A stretch of DNA of 36,996 bases from Crocosphaera sp. (GTDB lineage: Bacteria; Cyanobacteriota; Cyanobacteriia; Cyanobacteriales; Microcystaceae): positions 1 to 36,996 of the forward strand of contig JASJDN010000034.1 in the NCBI GenBank assembly GCA_030065205.1. The letters are read 5' to 3'. This document shows, piece after piece, positions 1 through 7,730 of the stretch (the first letter of the stretch is position 1; every line of letters starts with the position of its first letter). Both the position numbers and the translations under genes were made by a program. Below the pieces are notes generated by a model that worked only from the letters and a program-made list of their open reading frames with translations, did not search any database and was not told where the DNA came from.

Positions 1-219
1 ATTTTCTCCTAACTCATGATAGACAGTCCCCCGGTTATAGTAAGCATTGGTATAGTTAGGATTAAGAGAAATGGTTTGGTTATAATCAGCAATGGCTTTT
101 TGATTCTCTCCTAACTGACTGTAGGCAAACCCTCGGTTATAGTAAGCATCAGCATCGTTAGGATTAAGGGAAATGGCTTGGTTGTAATCAGTAATGGCTT
201 TTTGGTACTCTTCTTTCAT
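1..219 (-). CDS. TPR-repeat protein, N-terminal part (runs off the window)
   Basis: Reading the minus strand from an ATG at 219 gives 73 codons open to the window edge. They encode two successive 34-residue tetratricopeptide repeats with the usual pattern (KAITDYNQAISLNPN, then DAYYNRGFAYSQLG, repeated). The 102-bp periodicity is also visible in the DNA. TPRs are protein-protein interaction scaffolds, and many cyanobacterial proteins consist of little else. No signal peptide is seen because the protein starts directly with a repeat. The C-terminus and any partner domain lie outside the window, so no specific function can be given. The reading frame and family are clear. Confidence 0.8.
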   Translation of the reverse strand, partial: MKEEYQKAITDYNQAISLNPNDADAYYNRGFAYSQLGENQKAIADYNQTISLNPNYTNAYYNRGTVYHELGEN

Positions 220-352
220 GATGATTGATAGAATGATTTTAGCTTTATAAGTTACCTTGGAAAAATATGCCCGTCAAGGTAGAAACTAAAGATTTATTAA
301 TCTCCCTAAATCTAGTCTAGAATCAATCATCAAACAAAAGGAAAAACTTTTT

Positions 353-1834
353 TTACTTCATTCTATTCAAGACTTCAATGGCATTATTTCTCCAGCCATC
401 TTCTCTTTTATAAATATCTAAAAACTGAGTTAAATAGGTTTTTGATGATTCATAATCGCCTAATATATATTCAGACATTCCTGCGTGATAAACTGCCATG
501 AAATTGTTAGGTTGATATTTAACTACCAACTCCATAATAGGCCCGGCTGACTTATCATCTCCTGCATCTGCTACGGGATGGCCAATAGCAAAAACAACCC
601 CTGCTGCTGTATATTGTTCTCGTAAAGGTAGGGTTTTAATTAATTGATCTGCTGCTTCAATTTTTCCAGCTAAGGCATAACAAGCAGCAGCATAACCCAC
701 CCCTACAGTTGTATCAGGATGGGGTATTTTTTTTATCATTGTTGTCACTTCTACAGTGTTACAATGGGGTTTAATATATTTAAACCAAGCTTTTTCTATT
801 GAAAAATTTTGCAACGTTTTAGGTGTTTTCTCCATAGGAGGTGTACTTTGACTTGAGTGGGAAATTTGAGGATGATGATCAATATCATAATAAGTATTAT
901 GAATCGATAAAAAATTGTGTACTTTTAGAACAGTGGCAACTAAAATAGTTAATCCGATGAATCCAATTCCCAGTTGACTAAAAGAATAAAATAAAAAAGG
1001 CTTTTTTTCGGGTATGATTGATCGATTAACCTCTAGCGATCGCAGTTCAATTAAAGCTGTTTCTGCGTTAGGATAACGATGTTTAGGTAAGGGGTTAGTC
1101 ACGTTAGTTAACCAAGTAATAAATTCATCATTTAAGTCAGAAACTAAATAATTAAAATGAAAAGTGAAAGGATAATCTTCATCGATTAAATCACTAACAT
1201 TCGTTGAAGAGGTTTTGGTTAATAAACAGATTAAAGTTGCCCCTAAACTGTACAAATCAGACGCTTCTGTTAACGGACGATTAAATAATTCTTCGGGAGG
1301 CATAAAGCCAGGAGTTCCGGCCATAATGGTACTATTAGCTACTTCTTTATCTTGAATTTTTGCTAAACCAAAATCGATTAAATAGGCGTTTAATTTCTCA
1401 TCAATTAAAATATTTTCGGGTTTAAGATCACGATGAATAAGAGGCGGATTATTATTTTGTAAATAAACGAGTATTTCTAAAATAGAAATTGCAATTTGTT
1501 TGACTTGTTCAGCAGAAAAATTAGATTTAATAGCTAAAGAAGGGGCTTGTTTATATTCTTGAACCATACAAAAACCATCCTCAGTTTCAAAAGAGGTAAA
1601 ATAGCGAGGAATACGAGGATGCTCTAAACTTTCTAAGATATTAATTTCTCTCTCATAAGCTTTATAACTACTCCAACTAGCATTCGTATCTAAGAAACGA
1701 AATTGTTTAATAACGACCTTTTTCTCTGTTGTTAAACATTCCCCTAAATAACTAATTCTTCCCCCTTCTCGGTTTCGTCCTAATTCATCAATAATACGGT
1801 AGTTATGGTCAGAAAAATTGAGTGAATTTTGCAT
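353..1834 (-). CDS. Membrane-anchored Ser/Thr protein kinase with C-terminal TPR-like tail
   Basis: This is a Hanks-type (PknB/SpkA-like) kinase. From the start chosen at 1834 (493 aa), the kinase domain spans about residues 12-265, with ATP-binding lysine K43 (VIKQF), E63, catalytic loop HRDLKPEN (134-141), DFG at 154-156 and PPE in place of the canonical APE at 179-181. A transmembrane helix lies at about 280-303. The outer C-terminal region (about 350-490) is helical and resembles TPR repeats (YAAACYALAGKIEAA; AVYHAGMSEYILGDYESSK). The catalytic residues are present, so it should be active; the substrate is unknown. An upstream in-frame start at 1885 would overlap the leader of the divergent GST gene and adds residues not seen in kinases, so the inner ATG is preferred. 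The kinase and GST genes may share the short divergent promoter region 1835-1898. Confidence 0.9.
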   Translation of the reverse strand: MQNSLNFSDHNYRIIDELGRNREGGRISYLGECLTTEKKVVIKQFRFLDTNASWSSYKAYEREINILESLEHPRIPRYFTSFETEDGFCMVQEYKQAPSLAIKSNFSAEQVKQIAISILEILVYLQNNNPPLIHRDLKPENILIDEKLNAYLIDFGLAKIQDKEVANSTIMAGTPGFMPPEELFNRPLTEASDLYSLGATLICLLTKTSSTNVSDLIDEDYPFTFHFNYLVSDLNDEFITWLTNVTNPLPKHRYPNAETALIELRSLEVNRSIIPEKKPFLFYSFSQLGIGFIGLTILVATVLKVHNFLSIHNTYYDIDHHPQISHSSQSTPPMEKTPKTLQNFSIEKAWFKYIKPHCNTVEVTTMIKKIPHPDTTVGVGYAAACYALAGKIEAADQLIKTLPLREQYTAAGVVFAIGHPVADAGDDKSAGPIMELVVKYQPNNFMAVYHAGMSEYILGDYESSKTYLTQFLDIYKREDGWRNNAIEVLNRMK

Positions 1835-1898
1835 ATTATTACCTAAACTGCTAAGGAATAAGGTATGATATCCAGTGTATAGCAAAAACGAAATTATT

Positions 1899-2585
1899 AT
1901 GATTGATCTCTACTATTGGACGACCCCAAATGGTCATAAAGTCACCATTTTTCTAGAAGAAGCTCAACTAAATTATGATCTTAAATTGGTTAATATTGGC
2001 AAAGGAGAACAGTTTGATCCCAAATTTCTGAAAATTTCTCCTAATAATCGTATTCCTGCTATAGTTGACCATTCGCCAACCGATGAGGGTGAACCCATTA
2101 GTATTTTTGAATCGGGGGCAATTTTATTTTATTTAGCCAAGAAAATAGGGCAATTTTTACCTACAGATATACGGGTTGAAATGGAGGTTATGCAGTGGTT
2201 ATTTTGGCAAATGGGAGGACTTGGACCCATGTTAGGTCAAAACCATCATTTTAATCAGTATGCCCCCGAAAAAATACCTTATGCTATTAATCGATATGTG
2301 AAAGAAACCGAAAGACTTTATGGGGTATTAGATGAACAGTTAAAGGATAAAGAATACATCGCCCAAAATTATTCCATTGCAGATATGGCGGTTTATCCTT
2401 GGATAGTACCCCATCAAAGACAGCAGCAAAACTTAGCAGATTTTCCTAATCTTAAACGATGGTTTGAAACTGTAAAAAATCGTCCCGCCGTTCAAAAAGC
2501 GTATGAAATAGCAAAAAATCTCAACACAGAAGCAACAATCACAGAAGAATCTAAAAAGATTTTATTTGGTCAAGGGAGAAGATAA
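1899..2585 (+). CDS. yfcG: Glutathione S-transferase, YfcG/Ure2-like
   Basis: A 228-residue cytosolic GST. The N-terminal thioredoxin-like domain begins MIDLYYWTTPNGHK and carries the YfcG-type TPNGHK active-site loop, then SPNNRIPAIVDH with the cis-proline and FESGAI for glutathione binding. The C-terminal all-helical domain contains QWLFWQMGGLGPMLGQNHHF and the YSIADMAVYPW motif. The protein follows E. coli YfcG along its whole length. That nu-class enzyme has disulfide reductase and peroxidase activity with glutathione. The ATG at 1899 matches the family start; an upstream in-frame ATG at 1875 would add eight non-conserved residues. The physiological substrate cannot be told from sequence. 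Confidence 0.92.
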   Translation: MIDLYYWTTPNGHKVTIFLEEAQLNYDLKLVNIGKGEQFDPKFLKISPNNRIPAIVDHSPTDEGEPISIFESGAILFYLAKKIGQFLPTDIRVEMEVMQWLFWQMGGLGPMLGQNHHFNQYAPEKIPYAINRYVKETERLYGVLDEQLKDKEYIAQNYSIADMAVYPWIVPHQRQQQNLADFPNLKRWFETVKNRPAVQKAYEIAKNLNTEATITEESKKILFGQGRR

Positions 2586-2620
2586 TATGACATCGGTTTG
2601 AATACTATACTTTCTAGTAG

Positions 2621-2670
2621 GGTAAGCAGGGGGAGCAGAGGAGGCAGAGGGAGAAGGGGAGGAAGGGTTG
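2621..2670. repeat. Short G-rich GGGGGAGCAG-type repeat
   Basis: About 50 bp of purine-rich sequence between the convergent GST and DUF4126 genes, built from GGGAGCAGA, GGAGGCAGA and GGGAGAAGG units. It is the same sequence type as the much longer tract at 25223-25362, so it is a dispersed, probably slippage-prone element. It contains no gene. Confidence 0.7.
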
Positions 2671-2731
2671 GCAGTAATCATTTTAGTAATGGCTAATTAA
2701 GCGGATTTCATATAAGCTAAAATTTTCTTAT

Positions 2732-3298
2732 CTATTCTCCTCGAGAAACTTGACTGTTTTGGCCATACCATTTTCGCCAAGCAGTTGAACTTCTAATGGC
2801 TATCCATAACAACATTAACGCAATTAAACCACCATTTTTAGGGGCATCAAACGCAAATAAAACCAATAAAATGCAAACAATATCTTCAATACAAATAACC
2901 CAAATTGGTAAACCTCGTAAGCGGAAAAACCACCCCACTTGAACTAACTTTAAAACAAAAGCTAATAATCCCCCAATCACACCAATTAACCATAACGGAC
3001 TCATATCTAGATTAGCCATTTTTACCACAGCAACCGCTAATAATCCTCCCACTAAAGGACTGAAAACTAATTGGATAATCTGTAAAATTCGCTGACCTAA
3101 TAGCTTTTTCGATCCGAACAATTCAAATAATGACCAACTGGTTAAAACCCCAACCAAAACTTGAGGGGGAATAGCAGAAAGCAGGGGAACTTGTGACCAT
3201 AAATCGCTACGAAGCAAGCCAATAATTAATAAAGGTAACGCAATTCTCATGCCGGCTGCTGCGGATGCAGAAAGGATCGCTAAAATACCAATAATCAT
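2732..3298 (-). CDS. DUF4126 family membrane protein
   Basis: A 188-residue integral membrane protein with about five hydrophobic helices. It starts MIIGILAILSASAAAGMRIALP; the AAGMR(I/L)ALP signature early in the first helix is typical of DUF4126. A second conserved patch, SWSLFELFGSKK, follows, with a loop and then PLVGGLLAVAVV. The function of the family is unknown. It stands alone, convergent with the GST gene and divergent from the DUF1995 gene. The ribosome-binding site is weak (GGTAAC about 10 bases upstream). The membrane assignment is secure from hydrophobicity; the family name is from recognition. Confidence 0.8.
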   Translation of the reverse strand: MIIGILAILSASAAAGMRIALPLLIIGLLRSDLWSQVPLLSAIPPQVLVGVLTSWSLFELFGSKKLLGQRILQIIQLVFSPLVGGLLAVAVVKMANLDMSPLWLIGVIGGLLAFVLKLVQVGWFFRLRGLPIWVICIEDIVCILLVLFAFDAPKNGGLIALMLLWIAIRSSTAWRKWYGQNSQVSRGE

Positions 3299-3386
3299 GT
3301 TATTTGACTGTTACCATTAAGTCGTCTATTCTCCATTGTCTCCTACTCTTGTACAATAATAACGATCGCCCCTTATTAACCCTATC

Positions 3387-4127
3387 ATGGTTGAAGTTCC
3401 CAACAGTTTAGAACAAGCCGTAAGCCAAGCCAAAGAAGCAGCCAAACTTGCCCTAGAAGCAGGAGTTGGACGGATATGCTTAGAAATTGTTATCCCAGAA
3501 ATTGCCCTACAAGCCCAACCCTTAGCCTTAGAGTTTACCACCTTATTTGAAGACCAAGCATCAGGGTTAAAAGTAATTTTTCCCGATACAGGGGCCGCCG
3601 CTTTAGCCAGACGAGACTGGGGAGAAACGCCCTTTCAAGTGACAGACTTGGGGAGTCGGGCCACTTCTATCGAACAGAAGATTTCTGAAGCGGATGAAGC
3701 CTTTTTATTAGTGTGTCCCTCCTCAGTTGAGGTGGAAATTGTCGAAAAATTGTGCAATTTAGCCGCTCATCGGCCAGTTATTCTGCTTATTCCCCAGTTA
3801 GAAGATGTATCTATCGTCGGTATTGGTTACGCAGCCCGTCAACTTAGAGAACGGTTTATTAGTACCTTAGAATCGGTTTATTATTTTCGTCCCTTAGATG
3901 GGGTGGTGGTGTTGCGTTGTTATCCTTCTCCTTGGTTGGTGTATTTAGAAAAAGAAGAGGGTTATGAGTTAATTGCTGAACAAGGACAAAAACCCATGGG
4001 AGAAGCCTTAGATACTTTAATCAATAATGCTTTGAGAGGGGACGAAGATGATAGTAATCAACCGCAACCCAAAAAGTCAGGAATTTTTGCTAGTATGCAA
4101 AGCTTTTTGAAGGCTTTGAGTCAGTAA
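3387..4127 (+). CDS. DUF1995 domain protein (LPA3-like)
   Basis: A 246-residue soluble protein starting MVEVPNSLEQAVSQAKEAAKLALEAG. It has the DUF1995 pattern: an N-terminal helix followed by an R-x-x-LEIVIPE strand, a central FPDTGAAALARRDW segment, then an acidic strand ending FLLVCPSSVEVE. The family occurs in cyanobacteria and chloroplasts. The plant member LPA3 assists photosystem II assembly, so a role around thylakoids is plausible but unproven here. Hydrophobic stretches are too short to be transmembrane. The gene ends 16 bp before the Fic gene on the same strand, so the two may be co-transcribed, although they share no obvious function. Confidence 0.75.
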   Translation: MVEVPNSLEQAVSQAKEAAKLALEAGVGRICLEIVIPEIALQAQPLALEFTTLFEDQASGLKVIFPDTGAAALARRDWGETPFQVTDLGSRATSIEQKISEADEAFLLVCPSSVEVEIVEKLCNLAAHRPVILLIPQLEDVSIVGIGYAARQLRERFISTLESVYYFRPLDGVVVLRCYPSPWLVYLEKEEGYELIAEQGQKPMGEALDTLINNALRGDEDDSNQPQPKKSGIFASMQSFLKALSQ

Positions 4128-4143
4128 ATTTAGGTTAAATAAT

Positions 4144-5610
4144 ATGTCATGGGAACCAATTGAAGATTTACCTTTAGACTGGGAAAACTTAAAAAGTTCC
4201 GAGTTACCACCTTTAGTAACTGTTTGGAATGAACAAGCCGAACGTTTGCGTCAGTCCAGGGAATTTCAGACTTTTAATGAACGATTAAGAAGAGAGATAG
4301 CCATTGAAACTGGCATTATTGAGCGTTTGTATACGATAGATCGTGGAATTACCCGTTTATTGATTGAACAAGGTATTAATGAAGCATTAATTCCCCACGG
4401 AGCAACTGATCGTCCTGTTAAGCAAGTGGTTTCTCTGATTAAAGATCAAGAAGTTGCAGTTGAGGGATTATTTGATTTTGTAGGTGGACAAAGGACTCTA
4501 TCAACTTTTTATATCAAACAGTTACACCAACTTTTAACTCAAAGTCAAGATAGCACTGAAGCTTTAAATCCTTCAACACAACAAGTCTTTTCTGTTTCTC
4601 TAATTAAAGGTGATTGGAAACGTCAACCAAACAACCCTTTGCGACTAGATGGAACAGTTCACGAATACTGTCCACCTGAACAGGTTTCTTCTGAAATGGA
4701 TCGATTGATCCAATTACATCATCAACATGGTCAACAACAAGTACCCCCTGAAATTGAATCTGCATGGTTACATCATCGATTTACACAGATCCATCCTTTT
4801 CAAGATGGAAATGGTCGTGTTGCTCGTTGTTTAGCCAGTTTAGTCTTTATTCAAGCGAGTTGGTTCCCTCTAGTTTTGACTCGTGATGATCGAGCAATTT
4901 ATATAGAAGCCTTAGAAAAAGCGGATCAAGGTAATCTTTTTCAACTGGTTAATTTGTTGGCTAAAAGCCAAAAACAAGCCTTTGTTCAAAGTCTGGCTCT
5001 GTCAGAACAAGTTTTATCAGAAAAACGACAGACTCAAGTCATTATTTCTTCTATCGCTGAAAAATTGAAACAAAACCAATTGGCTTCTGTCCAAGAAAAA
5101 TGTCAGAAAACGGAAAGGTTTGCGTTACATTTATTCGATATTGCTAATAATCGCTTACAAGAAATTGCTGATCAAATTAAGTTATCTGTTCAAAATGTTA
5201 TTAATGAGGTACAAGTTTTTACAATTTCGGCTAATGTTGGCGATGACAAAGCCTATTATCATCGTTACCAAGTCGTAGAAACAGCAAAACAGTTAGACTA
5301 CTTTGCTAATACTCGAAACTATCATAGTTGGGTTCAATTAGTGATTGATGTACAGACATCAACAACCATTCTTCTGTCTTTCCATGTTCTTGGCCATGAA
5401 TATCTAGGGTTACTCGTCTGTACCGCTTGTGCATATCATAGGGATAATTCTGATGACGGAGAACGGAATATTAGTGATATTCAACCTTTAACCGATTCTC
5501 CCTTTCAGTTTTCCTATGCAGATGAAGAACAAAATCTGATTGAACGTTTTAAACAGTGGTTAGAAGATGTCATTGTAACGGGTTTAGATTACTGGAATAA
5601 AAGTATCTAA
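4144..5610 (+). CDS. Fic domain protein (probable AMP transferase)
   Basis: A 488-residue protein with a full Fic active-site motif, HPFQDGNGR, at residues 217-225. Fic enzymes use this loop to transfer AMP (sometimes other phosphate-containing groups) from a nucleotide to a hydroxyl on a target protein. The N-terminal helical part carries ETGIIERLYTIDRG at about 55-68, aligned with the inhibitory (S/T)xxxE(G/N) helix; the glutamate is present but the following Gly/Asn is Arg here. The C-terminal third (about 300-488) is a less recognisable domain with a helix-turn-helix-like stretch around LQEIADQIKLSVQNVINEV. No separate antitoxin gene is adjacent, which fits a self-inhibited class II Fic. 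The target is unknown. Confidence 0.88.
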   Translation: MSWEPIEDLPLDWENLKSSELPPLVTVWNEQAERLRQSREFQTFNERLRREIAIETGIIERLYTIDRGITRLLIEQGINEALIPHGATDRPVKQVVSLIKDQEVAVEGLFDFVGGQRTLSTFYIKQLHQLLTQSQDSTEALNPSTQQVFSVSLIKGDWKRQPNNPLRLDGTVHEYCPPEQVSSEMDRLIQLHHQHGQQQVPPEIESAWLHHRFTQIHPFQDGNGRVARCLASLVFIQASWFPLVLTRDDRAIYIEALEKADQGNLFQLVNLLAKSQKQAFVQSLALSEQVLSEKRQTQVIISSIAEKLKQNQLASVQEKCQKTERFALHLFDIANNRLQEIADQIKLSVQNVINEVQVFTISANVGDDKAYYHRYQVVETAKQLDYFANTRNYHSWVQLVIDVQTSTTILLSFHVLGHEYLGLLVCTACAYHRDNSDDGERNISDIQPLTDSPFQFSYADEEQNLIERFKQWLEDVIVTGLDYWNKSI

Positions 5611-5622
5611 TTTTTTGACAAA

Positions 5623-5648
5623 TAGGGGTCAACTATAGTTGACCCCTA
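5623..5648. terminator. Perfect 26-bp palindrome between convergent genes
   Basis: Bases 5623-5635 and 5636-5648 are exact reverse complements (TAGGGGTCAACTA and its complement), so RNA from either strand folds into a strong stem. It lies 12 bp after the Fic stop and 6 bp after the hsp20 stop on the opposite strand, the right place for a bidirectional terminator. The flanking T-run is weak on both sides, so an mRNA-stabilising hairpin is an alternative. Confidence 0.7.
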
Positions 5649-5654
5649 GTCAGT

Positions 5655-6101
5655 TTATCCAATATTGACTTTCACAACTTTGTTTCGTTCTTCTTCTGCT
5701 TTAGGCAGAGTCAGATGAAGGATTCCGTCTTTATATTCTGCGGTTACGTTGTTGTTTTTTACTCGGCTAGGTAACGGAATAACTCGATGGAATTTACCGT
5801 AACGGAATTCGGTTCGGGTTGTACCGTTTTCTTCGCTTTTTTCTTCTGACTTCCGTTCTCCTTTAATACTAACAGAGTCCGCTTGAACTTCAACGTCTAA
5901 ATCCTTGGCTTCTAACCCAGGAATTTCTAGTTTAAGATCAATGGCTTCTTCTGTTTCGTCCATTTCTGCTGCAGGAACGAAGGATAATTTGTCAAAGTCA
6001 CCGTTACCTAAGCCACTGGGATAGAAACTGTCAAATAAACGATTCATTTCTTTTTGTAGAGAGTCAATTTCTCTGAAAGGTTCCCAACGTACAAGTGCCA
6101 T
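5655..6101 (-). CDS. hspA: Small heat-shock protein (Hsp20/alpha-crystallin)
   Basis: A 148-residue chaperone that holds unfolding proteins and, in cyanobacteria, also associates with thylakoid membranes. The N-terminal arm is MALVRWEPFREIDSLQKEMNRLF. The alpha-crystallin domain runs from about residue 40 to 135 and includes LKLEIPGLEAKDLDVEV and the signature AEYKDGILHLTLPK. The short tail ends VVKVNIG, which holds the V-x-I anchoring motif. The ATG at 6101 has a good GGAGG ribosome-binding site at 6111-6115. The leader has a small hairpin that could act as a thermosensor (separate entry). No CIRCE inverted repeat is seen upstream. Confidence 0.95.
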   Translation of the reverse strand: MALVRWEPFREIDSLQKEMNRLFDSFYPSGLGNGDFDKLSFVPAAEMDETEEAIDLKLEIPGLEAKDLDVEVQADSVSIKGERKSEEKSEENGTTRTEFRYGKFHRVIPLPSRVKNNNVTAEYKDGILHLTLPKAEEERNKVVKVNIG

Positions 6102-6132
6102 ATATATTAACCTCCGATTTAGAGTTTTCTCT
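6102..6132 (-). promoter_or_regulatory. Possible RNA thermometer in hspA leader
   Basis: On the minus strand the leader contains AGAG-AAAA-CUCU (6121-6132), a 4-bp stem with an AAAA loop. The same CUCU can instead pair with GGAG of the Shine-Dalgarno sequence across a 5-base loop, hiding the ribosome site. Synechocystis hsp17 has a comparable short leader thermometer. The stems here are very short, so this is a suggestion only. Confidence 0.3.
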
Positions 6133-6220
6133 TATCTTGTCAAGAGTGACTGCTTTTGTCTCCCTTCACTATCTATAATAGCTAAGGTTTGATTGTAGCT
6201 GCTTCGGTTTTTGACACTAT

Positions 6221-7066
6221 TTAGGCGTAGATTTCCGTACTAAGAGAAGTTGCTAAATAATCAGTGATCGCTTGTACAAAGCCTCTAAAAGAATGATAAT
6301 CTTTGCCAATAATATCAACGGTTAACCCTAATTTTTTAGCATTACTCGCAGTATAGGGACCAAAACAAGCAATCAAACAGTTTTTAGGGATTGGAGTATT
6401 TTTTACTATCTGCAAAAAACTTTCTATTTCTGCGGTACTACTAAAGGCAATTATATCTATTTTTCCCTGTTCAACTAAATCCATTTCAACAGGATATAAA
6501 GAAGCATCTAAACCTCGGGTTTGATAAGCATTAACAACAGTAATTTTTAGGTTTAATGTCTGTAATGCTGTGATAAACTTAGGAACAATATCAGGTTCAG
6601 AAATGCCAATCACTTCAGGAATGGGAACTAAAATAGTTTGTTGAGCAATTTGGGGAATTTTAGCTAGTTCTGATACAATTCCTTGAGGACTGGGTTCTTG
6701 AGGAAGAATAGAAACTTTTAACCCTAGTTCTTCTAGTTTTTCGGCATCTTTACCAATAGCAATTAATTGACAGTTATCTAAACAAGATAAGGGTAAATTT
6801 AAAGTTTCTATGCGACTGATAACCGCGTTGATTCCATTACGACTGGTAAAGGCAATATAATTAAATGTTGTGATATTTTTTAAACAATTATCTAAAATTT
6901 CATAAGAAGATAAATAACAAGTTTCAATGGTAGGCACTATAACAGGAATCCCCCCATAATTAATGATTTCAGCAGCAAAACGAGAAGCATAATTACGGGG
7001 TGTTGTGATTAAAATTCTTTTTTGATAAAGGGGAAGTGTTCTGGTTTCTAATAGACTATCATTCAT
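6221..7066 (-). CDS. hemD: Uroporphyrinogen-III synthase
   Basis: A 281-residue HemD-family enzyme, which cyclises hydroxymethylbilane with inversion of ring D to uroporphyrinogen III, the branch-point for haem, chlorophyll, bilins and cobalamin. HemD proteins are poorly conserved, but the two-domain pattern is clear: RILITTPRNYASRFA at the start, FTSRNGINAV closing the first half, AFSSTAEIESFL and CFGPYTASNAKKLGL in the second. The length is normal. It lies between the InrS-like regulator and hspA on the same strand, separated from each by about 100 bp, so co-transcription is possible but not evident. The cytosolic location is inferred from the lack of signal or membrane segments. Confidence 0.9.
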   Translation of the reverse strand: MNDSLLETRTLPLYQKRILITTPRNYASRFAAEIINYGGIPVIVPTIETCYLSSYEILDNCLKNITTFNYIAFTSRNGINAVISRIETLNLPLSCLDNCQLIAIGKDAEKLEELGLKVSILPQEPSPQGIVSELAKIPQIAQQTILVPIPEVIGISEPDIVPKFITALQTLNLKITVVNAYQTRGLDASLYPVEMDLVEQGKIDIIAFSSTAEIESFLQIVKNTPIPKNCLIACFGPYTASNAKKLGLTVDIIGKDYHSFRGFVQAITDYLATSLSTEIYA

Positions 7067-7169
7067 CTGTATAGCATTATTTAACCTTAGTTAAACATAA
7101 GGAAAATGGTAAAAAATGTACCCTAAAAAAACTGAATTTCCAACTCTGAACTCCGAACTCAAGTATGAT

Positions 7170-7505
7170 TTAAGGTAAAAATCGATCTAAAGCAGCCTTT
7201 AATTCTTGTAATTCTTCTTCTATGTTACCTTCTTGAGCCGCCCGAGCAACACATTCATTCAAATGTTCATCTAAAATAAGACGAGATACCCGATCAATAG
7301 CACCTCTAACGGCCGCTAATTGTATCAAAACTTCAGGGCAAGGACGACTTTCTGATACCATATTTTTAACCCCTCTAATATGGCCTTCGATACGAGAAAG
7401 ACGGTTAATAATTTGCTTTAATGACGCTTCACTATGAACATGATTATGGGACATTTCATCGTGTGGGTGAGGGTGGGGGTTAGGTTTTACCTTGCTTTGA
7501 GTCAA
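7170..7505 (-). CDS. inrS: InrS/CsoR-family metal-responsive repressor
   Basis: A 111-residue all-helical DNA-binding regulator of the CsoR/RcnR family, which releases DNA on binding metal. Core motifs are INRLSRIEGHIRGVKNMV and the metal ligands C56 (RPCPEV), H81 and C85 (DEHLNEC). The N-terminus is His-rich (HPHPHDEMSHNHVH) and supplies H24. These four positions keep the spacing of the Ni(II) ligands reported for Synechocystis InrS (H21, C53, H78, C82), each shifted by three. That favours nickel over copper sensing. InrS normally controls a nickel exporter, but none is in view, so the target is likely elsewhere or is its own promoter in 7506-7730. Confidence 0.87.
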   Translation of the reverse strand: MTQSKVKPNPHPHPHDEMSHNHVHSEASLKQIINRLSRIEGHIRGVKNMVSESRPCPEVLIQLAAVRGAIDRVSRLILDEHLNECVARAAQEGNIEEELQELKAALDRFLP

Positions 7506-7730
7506 TGGTTTCCGTTTAACCTCAATTTGTTATAAAAAGGACAGTGAGATAATGGTTAATTAATACAGAACTTAGAGCCATAAGTCTCAACAATTTTTAT
7601 TATGACACATTATTAATTAATCCTAATTACTTATTACATCGAACGCTCAAAAATAAGTTATGGTAGAAGAGAAGGATTTTGGCTTGAATTGTCAAAATAA
7701 GTAACAAAAATTAACCATTGAGGAGGATTT

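Noticed and set aside
1835..1885. Longer kinase start at 1885
   Set aside because: It would overlap the divergent GST leader; the added residues are not kinase-like, and the ATG at 1834 leads straight into the domain.
6133..6180. CIRCE operator before hspA
   Set aside because: The leader has GAGTGAC and CAAGAG pieces but not the TTAGCACTC-N9-GAGTGCTAA inverted repeat.
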